Positions 1 through 5,378 of a stretch of DNA of 8,725 nucleotides are shown here, piece by piece. Source of the DNA: Myxococcaceae bacterium (GTDB lineage Bacteria; Myxococcota; Myxococcia; Myxococcales; Myxococcaceae); NCBI GenBank assembly GCA_018262385.1, contig JAGSPQ010000269.1:1-8725 (forward strand). The letters are read 5' to 3'. The notes below the pieces were generated by a model. That model searched no databases, was not told the DNA's origin, and worked only from the letters and a program-made list of their open reading frames with translations. The position numbers were made by a program, and so were the translations under genes. Position 1 is the first letter of the stretch. Each line of letters begins with the position of its first letter.

Positions 1-1038
1 ACCCTCGGCGCCCACAGCTCGGGGCGCAACGCGGCGATCTTCCGCTGCCTGCACGAGGCGGTCGGCAGCCTGCCGCTCGCCCTGCGCAGCGCCGCCCTGC
101 TCGACGAGTTGCTGGGCGGGCGCGACGCCTGGCTGCGGCCGACCGGCGTGCTCTACGTCGCCCGCACCGGAGCGCCGCTGCTCGCGCTCGAGCAACTGGC
201 CCGACACCACCCGCTGCCCTACCGCACCTATGGCCGCGACGGGCTGCGCAAGCTGGCCCCCGCGCTCGAAGGCGGCGCGGCGGAATACGGGCTGTTCTGC
301 CCCGCCGAAGGGGTGATGGACACCCACGCGATCCTGCTCGCCCTCGCCGCCGCGGTGCGCGCGGCGGGAGGCCGGATTCGCACCGGCTGCGCCGCCACCG
401 CGATCCTCCGTGACGCGCGCGGCGTCTGCGCAGTGGCGCTCGAGTCCGGCGAGCGGCTGCCCTGCTCCTCGGTGGTGATCGCCGCCGGCGCCTGGTCCGC
501 GGACGTCGGCGCGGCGGCCGGCGCCCCGCTGCCGCTGGTGCCGCTGCGCCGCCACCTCGCGGTGCTCGAGCCTCGCCCCTCGATCGCTCCCGGCGGCCCG
601 GTGGTCTGGTGCCTCGACGACGAGCTGTACCTGCGGGCCGAGGGCGGAGGAGTGCTGGCCTCACCCTGCGACGAGTCGCCCTCCCCGCCCGGCGTACCCG
701 ACACCCAGGGCGAGGCGCTGGTGACGCTGGGGATGAAGCTTGCGCGCACCGCTCCGCAGCTGGCCGACTCGGGGGTGCGCCGGACCTGGGCCGGGCTGCG
801 CACCTTCGCGCCCGATCGCGCGCCGGTGATCGGCAGGGATCCCCACCTGCCCGGGCTGCTCTGGCTCGCCGGCCTCGGCGGCCAGGGGATGTCGATCGGC
901 GCTGCCGCCGGCGAGATGCTGGCCACGGTGGCCGCCGGCCGGCCCCACGCGCTGCAGCAGTGCTATGCGCCCGCCCGCTGGAGCGGGCCGCCGTCAGGCG
1001 CTCGCCCGAGCCTGCTCCGGGCGGACCGGGTTGGCTGA
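1..1038 (+). CDS. FAD-dependent amine/amino-acid oxidoreductase (DAO family), 5' partial
   Basis: This is the 3' part (345 visible residues) of a flavoenzyme of the DAO superfamily, the group that includes glycine oxidase, sarcosine oxidase subunits and D-arginine dehydrogenase. Such enzymes oxidise an amine or amino acid to an imine using FAD. The frame is open from base 1. The first residues read TLGAHSSGRNAAIFR, which matches the segment just after the N-terminal GxGxxG dinucleotide-binding motif in this family, so roughly 40 residues and the true start lie left of the window; a TTG at 109 is internal. Other family marks are VVIAAGAWSADVG (about residues 157-169), the second FAD-contacting region, and near the C-terminus TWAGLRTFAPDRAPVIG followed by GLGGQGMSIGAAAGEMLA. 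The last 14 codons overlap the 3' end of the convergent radical-SAM gene. The substrate cannot be told from sequence. The gene shows no functional link to its neighbours, and no FNR-type box is visible for it. Confidence 0.87.
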   Translation, partial: TLGAHSSGRNAAIFRCLHEAVGSLPLALRSAALLDELLGGRDAWLRPTGVLYVARTGAPLLALEQLARHHPLPYRTYGRDGLRKLAPALEGGAAEYGLFCPAEGVMDTHAILLALAAAVRAAGGRIRTGCAATAILRDARGVCAVALESGERLPCSSVVIAAGAWSADVGAAAGAPLPLVPLRRHLAVLEPRPSIAPGGPVVWCLDDELYLRAEGGGVLASPCDESPSPPGVPDTQGEALVTLGMKLARTAPQLADSGVRRTWAGLRTFAPDRAPVIGRDPHLPGLLWLAGLGGQGMSIGAAAGEMLATVAAGRPHALQQCYAPARWSGPPSGARPSLLRADRVG

Positions 1039-2610
1039 GTCGGTCGCGCCCATGCTGCGGTTGTATTCCTGCTCGCCGACCTGCTCGAGGTGCACCAGCT
1101 GCGCCCGCAGCGCGGTGACGTACGACTTCGAGGCCCGGGCGTAGTTGTTGTTCATCACCGACAGGGCGATCACCATCTCGAGCGCGCCCGGGTTCTTCAG
1201 CGCCGCCCGGCCGATGGCTCGCCAGAAGTAGTACGCGGTCTCTTTGTCCATCCCCAGCATCCGCACGATCTCGGGCAGCTTGGTCGCCATCGTGAGCAGC
1301 TTGCGCAGCGGCGGCCGGAACTTGTGCGCCGTCTTCAGCTGCCGGGTGGTGAGCTCGACCCGCGCGTAGTGGTTCTTCGGCTGGTAGAGCGCTTCGAGCA
1401 CGTCGGCCAGGTCGGCGATCACTTTCGCCCGCGGCCGGAAGGTGACGAAGTTGAGGCCGGTGGTGGCGGTGTCGGTGCGGCCCTCGTCGGCGATCTGGAT
1501 CCCTCCGCCGAACAGCCGGCCCTCTTTCGCCAGCCGCCGGGCCAGCTGGGTGTTCGGCAGCGCGTGCAGCGGCAGCACCAGGGTCGGGAACACGCCGGTC
1601 TTGCGCACCATTTCCAGCATCGTGGCGGCGGTCTCGTCGCCCTCGCCGTCGAAGCCGAGGATCAGCCCGGTGTTCACCACCATCCCGTAGGCGTTCAGCG
1701 TCTTCACCACCTCTTCGGGCGCAAGCTTGGTGTTCTGGCCTTTCTGGGTGAGCGAGAGCACCGCGTCGTCGCCGCTCTCGATCCCCATGAAGACGTAGCG
1801 GAAGTCGTTGTCCCGCATCAGCTCGAGGATCTTCGGCAGCTTCGCCAGGTTCATCGTCGCTTCGGTGCTGTAACAAAACGGGTGGCCGTGATTCCGGTTC
1901 CAGTCCCGCATCGCGGTGAGCACTTCCTCGGTCGCCTTCACGTCGTAGCCGAGGTCGAACAGCTGCTGGTGCTCGCGCAGGATGCAGTCGACCGTCTTGG
2001 TGCGGGGCTTGCGGCCGAAGATCTCGATCTGGGCGCAGAACTCGCAGTTGAACGGGCAGCCGCGCGAGAAGTTCATCCCCACGAAGCTGTAGTTGTTCAG
2101 GTTGACCAGGTCGTACCGCGGCACCGGCGCGCCGAGCAGGCTGGCCGACTCGTGCGAGCGGTAGAGGCCGGCCGAGACCCCGTTGGCCAGATCCGCCAGC
2201 AGCTTCGGCAGCACCGGCTCGACCTCGCCGGCGACCACGTAGTCCGCCAGCCCTTCGTAGAAGCTCGGCTGCAGGGTCGGGCCGGCCCCGCCGACGATCA
2301 CCGTCACGTTGCGCTGGTGGGCCCGCTCGACCAGCTGCCGAATCGGAATCTCCTGCGGCCCCTTGCCCGACAGCAGCAGCAGCTGCGCCCAGTCGAGGTG
2401 GGCGTCGGTGACCGGCTCGACGTCGCCGTCGACGAACTTCAGTTCCCAGTGCCGGGGCAGGTGGGCGGCGACGGTCAGCAGCCCCAGCGGCGGGGCGGCC
2501 GAGACTCCTCCCAGCAGGCGAAACACGTCGCGCGGGTTGTAGAAGGTGTTCTCGAGAAACTCGGGCCGCACCAGCAGGCATCGCACCGGCCCATCGCCCA
2601 GCTTTTCCAT
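994..2610 (-). CDS. Radical-SAM protein with B12-binding-like domain and DUF4070 C-terminus (lacks VDDNF strand)
   Basis: A 538-residue protein. Residues 9-145 look like the Rossmann-type cobalamin-binding-like domain of this group (APPLGLLTVAAHLP at 39-52, VTVIVGGAGPTLQ at 102-114, VVAGEVEPVLPKLL at 125-138), but no DxHxxG histidine ligand is present. The radical-SAM cluster motif is CX3CX2C at C185, C189 and C192 (SRGCPFNCEFC). Later barrel strands include FCYSTEATMNLA (245-256), YVFMGIESGDD (272-282) and GLILGFDGEGDE (315-326). Residues 375-515, with QPKNHYARV, resemble DUF4070. The odd point is that relatives carry a strand reading about VDDNFIGN between LFDLGY and VKATEEVL; here residues 217-231 join these two directly, as if 13-14 codons were lost in frame. 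The start at 2610 has GAGGGG six bases upstream. An FNR-type palindrome is centred 63 bases before the start codon. The protein is probably cytoplasmic and its substrate is unknown. Activity is doubtful if the gap is real. Confidence 0.87.
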   Translation of the reverse strand: MEKLGDGPVRCLLVRPEFLENTFYNPRDVFRLLGGVSAAPPLGLLTVAAHLPRHWELKFVDGDVEPVTDAHLDWAQLLLLSGKGPQEIPIRQLVERAHQRNVTVIVGGAGPTLQPSFYEGLADYVVAGEVEPVLPKLLADLANGVSAGLYRSHESASLLGAPVPRYDLVNLNNYSFVGMNFSRGCPFNCEFCAQIEIFGRKPRTKTVDCILREHQQLFDLGYDVKATEEVLTAMRDWNRNHGHPFCYSTEATMNLAKLPKILELMRDNDFRYVFMGIESGDDAVLSLTQKGQNTKLAPEEVVKTLNAYGMVVNTGLILGFDGEGDETAATMLEMVRKTGVFPTLVLPLHALPNTQLARRLAKEGRLFGGGIQIADEGRTDTATTGLNFVTFRPRAKVIADLADVLEALYQPKNHYARVELTTRQLKTAHKFRPPLRKLLTMATKLPEIVRMLGMDKETAYYFWRAIGRAALKNPGALEMVIALSVMNNNYARASKSYVTALRAQLVHLEQVGEQEYNRSMGATDSANPVRPEQARASA

Positions 2611-2666
2611 TCAGGTCCCCTCGCAGCGAAAAGAAGGGCACCCTAGACACCGGACTCGGCGCTCGA

Positions 2667-2680
2667 TTGATCCGGATCAA
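2667..2680 (-). promoter_or_regulatory. FNR/ANR/DNR-type binding site (box 1)
   Basis: The sequence TTGATCCGGATCAA is a perfect 14-base palindrome and matches the FNR-family consensus TTGAT-N4-ATCAA at all ten defined positions. It lies between the damaged hemolysin III-like gene and the start of the minus-strand radical-SAM gene. If it acts as a class II activator site centred near -41.5, transcription would start near 2632, leaving a leader of about 22 bases that contains the GAGGGG ribosome-binding site. A weak -10-like TAGGGT on the minus strand (2645 to 2640) fits that placement. Box and spacing are seen directly; regulation by an FNR-family protein is inferred. Confidence 0.8.
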
Positions 2681-2695
2681 GCGGGCGACGATTCG

Positions 2696-3210
2696 TCAGA
2701 TCGACCAGTGCAGGTCGACCACCGCCCAGAAGTGGATCGCCGCGGCGAGCACCACCATCACGTGGAACACCTCGTGGTAGCCGAACACCTTCGGATCCGG
2801 GTTCGGCCAGCGGCGCGCGTAGACCGCCGCGCCGAGGATGTAGAGCGCCGAGGCGAACATCACCCAGCCGGTGCGGTGCCAGCCGATGATCTGGGGCAGG
2901 TTGAGCACCAGCGGCATCGAGGCCAGGCCCATCGCGACGTAGGTGCCGGCGCGCAGCATGCGGGGCATGTCGGTCCACACCACGAAGGTGACCGCGCCGC
3001 ACATCGCCGCCGCCCACATCGCCCACAGCTGGGCGGACGAGCGCAGCTCGGTGGGCGCGAGGGTCCAGAAGGCGGTGAAGCTGCCGACGATCAGGAAGAA
3101 GACCCCCGCATGGTCGAGCCGGCGGAACCCCCCCGGAACCGGGGCTTCACCTTCTGGACATTTAGGGCGGGTGGCTGGGTCAGCTCGAGCACGAAAACCG
3201 GAGCGTGCAT
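2696..3210 (-). pseudogene. Hemolysin III/PAQR-type membrane protein, internally deleted and frameshifted
   Basis: The minus-strand frame ending at 2696 reads as the C-terminal 5 helices of a hemolysin III (TrhA/PAQR-like, PF03006) protein: RLDHAGVFFLIVGSFTAFW, then helices around LWAMWAAAMCG, GTYVAMGLASMPLVL and VMFASALYILGAAVYA, and a last helix with GYHEVFHVMVV, which holds the family's HxxxH. Homology reaches to about 3127, but no ATG, GTG or TTG occurs in that frame between 3019 and at least 3240. One frame over, an ATG at 3210 begins a peptide that reaches KPRFRG (3147-3130), the usual opening of these proteins. About 60 residues, carrying the first two helices and the SxxxH zinc motif, are missing between the two parts. 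The frames meet at seven consecutive C (3128-3134); one extra base there would give KPRFRGGFRRLDHAG in frame. A short product from ATG 3019 (107 residues) is possible but would start inside a helix. Most likely the gene is dead, or the region is misassembled. Confidence 0.7.
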
Positions 3211-3229
3211 GCGGCGCGCCCGCTCGGCG

Positions 3230-3243
3230 TTGATCCCGATCAA
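3230..3243 (+). promoter_or_regulatory. FNR/ANR/DNR-type binding site (box 2)
   Basis: TTGATCCCGATCAA matches TTGAT-N4-ATCAA at all ten consensus positions. It sits in the 66-base divergent gap between the ATG of the hemolysin III-like remnant (3210, minus strand) and the small cysteine-rich gene (3277, plus strand). The palindrome centre is 40.5 bases before the A of the plus-strand ATG and 26.5 bases from the minus-strand ATG. A shared role for both directions is possible. A class II activator placement for the plus-strand gene would put the transcript start at the start codon itself, which conflicts with the clear Shine-Dalgarno sequence there. Confidence 0.78.
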
Positions 3244-3276
3244 CCGCCCCCGGGCCGTGGGGTGGGAAGGTGACGC

Positions 3277-3483
3277 ATGACCTGCAGCAGCGGCTCCGCC
3301 TGCACCCACTGCCCGACCGAAGCTCCCGCGGTTGCGAAAGAAGAAAAAGAGTCCTGCCGCACCTGCCCCAACCGGCAGCAGTGCCACGGCAAGCGGCCCG
3401 ACCTCACCCAGGACACCCTGCTGCGGCTGATCCGCGACACGGTGATCGAGGTGCTCGCGCAGCAAGAGGGCCGCTCGCGCTGA
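3277..3483 (+). CDS. Small cysteine-rich protein with Nbp35-like cysteine spacing (68 aa)
   Basis: A 68-residue protein with six cysteines at 3, 9, 12, 27, 30 and 36, giving CX5CX2C-X14-CX2CX5C, a mirror-like layout. The stretch from C12 to C36 (HCPTEAP...ESCRTCPNRQQC) resembles the N-terminal iron-sulfur motif of Nbp35-type cluster carriers (CX13CX2CX5C, often with CPNQ), but no P-loop ATPase domain follows. Residues 44-64 (LTQDTLLRLIRDTVIEVLAQQ) are predicted to form one amphipathic helix. No signal peptide or membrane segment is seen. The start at ATG 3277 is supported by GGAAGG ending six bases upstream. The gene lies 34 bases after FNR-type box 2 and 50 bases before the second radical-SAM gene, so an anaerobic accessory role (cluster donor, small redox carrier, or partner of the radical-SAM protein) is plausible but unproven. 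It matches no family I can name with certainty. Confidence 0.72.
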   Translation: MTCSSGSACTHCPTEAPAVAKEEKESCRTCPNRQQCHGKRPDLTQDTLLRLIRDTVIEVLAQQEGRSR

Positions 3484-3486
3484 CGC

Positions 3487-3500
3487 TTGACCCCGATCAA
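3487..3500 (+). promoter_or_regulatory. FNR/ANR/DNR-type binding site (box 3)
   Basis: TTGACCCCGATCAA matches the FNR-family consensus at nine of ten positions (C in place of the first-half T). It lies in the 50-base gap between the cysteine-rich gene and the second radical-SAM gene, starting four bases after the stop codon of the former. Its centre is 40.5 bases before the A of ATG 3534, exactly the distance seen for box 2 and its gene. Both boxes are followed by CC, and both start codons sit in GCATGACC, so the two upstream regions look like copies of one arrangement. Confidence 0.7.
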
Positions 3501-3520
3501 CCCGGAGCGGCTGTAGGTCG

Positions 3521-3527
3521 AAGAAGG
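3521..3527 (+). promoter_or_regulatory. Ribosome-binding site deciding the start of the second radical-SAM gene
   Basis: AAGAAGG lies six bases before ATG 3534. The same reading frame is open back to a GTG at 3270, but that upstream stretch overlaps the small cysteine-rich gene in another frame and its translation is arginine- and proline-rich with no resemblance to a protein domain. The ribosome-binding site and box 3 just upstream favour 3534. Confidence 0.75.
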
Positions 3528-3533
3528 TTCGGC

Positions 3534-5366
3534 ATGACCCGACTGCATCGAACCTCCCCCACCCCCGCACATCCCAAGGGGATCCGGGCCCGCATTCTCC
3601 TCTCCAGCGTGTACGGGCCGTTCGCGGTCGACAACGAAGAGAGCCGGGAAGCCACCCCGATGGAGTTCTGCCACGGGCAGGCGACCCGCTTTCAGAAGGC
3701 GTTCTCGATTCGGCAGTTCACGCGCACCTACAACCTGTTCCTGCTGCAGTGCAATCTCGAGGCGCCCTGCACGGTGCTCGACTTCCCGACCCAGGCCCGC
3801 TTCATCCAGGAGCTGCGGGAGAACGACTACGACATCGTCGGCATCGGCTCGATCGGCAGCAACTCGAAGAAGGTGCGGACGATGTGCCAGCTGATCCGGC
3901 GCTACAAGCCGGAGGCGACGATCATCGTCGGCGGCCACATCGCCAACACCGATCACTTCCTCACCGAGATCGACGCCGACATCGTGGTGCCGGGAGAAGG
4001 GATCCGCTGGCTGCAGGAATACCTGGGCCAGGACACCACCGCTCCGATTCGCCACCCGATCACCCTCGCCAACTTCGACACCCGGGTGATGGGAGTCCGG
4101 ATCCCGGGCCGGTTCACCACCGGCTGCGCGCCGGTGTTCCCCGGGGTCGGCTGCCCCGAGGGCTGCGACTTCTGCCTCACCTCGGCCAAGTTCGGCGGCA
4201 AGGGCAAGAGCATCAGCTTCTACAAGACGGGCGACGAGCTCTTCTCGATCCTCGATCAGATTGAACGGAAGATTGGAGTGAGGAGCTTCACCATCCTCGA
4301 CGAGAACTTCCTGCTCTACCGCAAGCGGGCGCTGCGGCTGCTCGAGCTGATGCAGCAGCACGGCAAGAGCTGGGACATCTACACCTTCAGCTCGGCGAAG
4401 GTGATCGAGACCTACACGATGGAGCAGCTGGTCGGGCTGGGGCTGACCCTGGTCTGGGTGTCGATCGAAGGAAAGAACAGCCACTTCAAGAAGCTCGACG
4501 GAATCGACACCCTGACCGTGGCGAAGAAGTACCAGTCGCACGGGATCCGGATCGTCGGCTCGGCGATCGTCGGCCTGCCCGAGCACACCCTCGAGAACAT
4601 CGACGCCGCGATCGACTACTCGGTAGAGCACAACGCCGACCTGATGCAGTTCATGCTCTACATGCCGGCGCCGGGGACCCAGCTGTTCGAGCGGATGACG
4701 AAGAGCGGCAAGATGATCCCGCTCGAGCAGATGCCGGTCGAAGACTGGCACGGCCAGTTCAAGTTCAACTACCAGCACCCCCACATCCCGGCGGGGGCGG
4801 AGACCGAGCTGATGGAACGCGCGTTCAAGCGCGACTTCGAGATGAACGGACCCAGCCTGCTGCGGATGTTCGACACCCAGCTGACCGGGTACCTCCGGTA
4901 CAAGAACGATCCCGACCCGCGGATCCGCGCCCGCTTCGCTCGGCACACCAACGCGCCGTGGTCGGTGATGGCCTCGGCGCTGACCTGGGCCGCCCGCAAG
5001 CACTTCGCCAAAGAGGGCAACGCGCGGGTGGTGCAGCGCCTCGACGCCTTCCTCGGCAGGCTCCAGGCCGAGTTCCCGCTGACCCGCGCCAGCACCCCGG
5101 TGCTCGGGCGGGTGTTCTCCCAACTGCATCAGCGGGAAGAGGCGAAGCTCGCCGCCGGCCACCAGCTCGACCCCGGCTGCAGCGTGTTCAAGAACCGCGC
5201 GGCCCTCGCGCTGGAAGGCAAGCCCGCCGAGCTCGAGGTGCCCTGGGCGGTCTGCGGGCGGGGGAAGCCGAACCCGCCCCGCGTCGAGACGCCCGAAGTG
5301 GCGGCGGAAGTGGCGGCGGCGGAGCTGGCCCTCGAACAGCAGCAGGACCCGCGCCGCTCGGCCTGA
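3534..5366 (+). CDS. B12-binding-domain-like radical-SAM protein
   Basis: A 610-residue protein, probably cytoplasmic. Residues 17-165 form a cobalamin-binding-like Rossmann domain (ILLSSVYGPF at 21-30, DYDIVGIGSIG at 98-108, IIVGGHIANTDHF at 130-142, IVVPGEG at 150-156); the DxHxxG cobalamin-ligand motif is absent. The radical-SAM core holds CX3CX2C at C207, C211 and C214 (GVGCPEGCDFC), followed by the strand FTILDENFL (252-260), WVSIEG (308-313) and IVGSAIVGLPEHT (340-352). Residues about 400-460 (EDWHGQFKFNYQHPH, then MNGPSLLRMFDTQLTGYLRYK) are typical of a widespread anaerobe family of such proteins. The last 40 residues are Ala/Glu-rich and low in complexity. The start is ATG 3534, chosen for its ribosome-binding site. 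The gene follows FNR-type box 3 and lies downstream of the cysteine-rich gene. It ends 12 bases before the convergent flavoprotein gene. The reaction is unknown; members of this class do methylations, C-C bond formation and rearrangements. Confidence 0.93.
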   Translation: MTRLHRTSPTPAHPKGIRARILLSSVYGPFAVDNEESREATPMEFCHGQATRFQKAFSIRQFTRTYNLFLLQCNLEAPCTVLDFPTQARFIQELRENDYDIVGIGSIGSNSKKVRTMCQLIRRYKPEATIIVGGHIANTDHFLTEIDADIVVPGEGIRWLQEYLGQDTTAPIRHPITLANFDTRVMGVRIPGRFTTGCAPVFPGVGCPEGCDFCLTSAKFGGKGKSISFYKTGDELFSILDQIERKIGVRSFTILDENFLLYRKRALRLLELMQQHGKSWDIYTFSSAKVIETYTMEQLVGLGLTLVWVSIEGKNSHFKKLDGIDTLTVAKKYQSHGIRIVGSAIVGLPEHTLENIDAAIDYSVEHNADLMQFMLYMPAPGTQLFERMTKSGKMIPLEQMPVEDWHGQFKFNYQHPHIPAGAETELMERAFKRDFEMNGPSLLRMFDTQLTGYLRYKNDPDPRIRARFARHTNAPWSVMASALTWAARKHFAKEGNARVVQRLDAFLGRLQAEFPLTRASTPVLGRVFSQLHQREEAKLAAGHQLDPGCSVFKNRAALALEGKPAELEVPWAVCGRGKPNPPRVETPEVAAEVAAAELALEQQQDPRRSA

Positions 5367-5378
5367 GGCGGCGGCCTA

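Noticed and set aside
1090..2646. 518-codon open frame on the plus strand opposite the first radical-SAM gene
   Set aside because: Its translation is rich in Arg, Val, Gly and His with no domain signature, and it mirrors the codon structure of the real gene. Long antisense frames are expected in such high-GC DNA.
2643..3026. 127-codon minus-strand frame overlapping the hemolysin III-like remnant
   Set aside because: It has no hydrophobic helices or known motif, whereas the frame ending at 2696 shows clear PAQR-type helices and HxxxH.
3409..3471. C-terminal helix of the 68-residue protein as a microcompartment encapsulation peptide
   Set aside because: The amphipathic pattern is similar, but no shell-protein or microcompartment enzyme gene is in the window and short helices of this kind are common.
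3270..3533. GTG 3270 as start of the second radical-SAM protein (698 residues)
   Set aside because: The added 88 residues are Arg/Pro-rich and overlap the small cysteine-rich gene, which has its own Shine-Dalgarno sequence. ATG 3534 has AAGAAGG at proper spacing.
3240..5162. 640-codon open frame on the minus strand opposite the second radical-SAM gene
   Set aside because: It has low-complexity Asp/Val/Arg/Leu-rich content, and the plus strand carries clear radical-SAM motifs with a ribosome-binding site.
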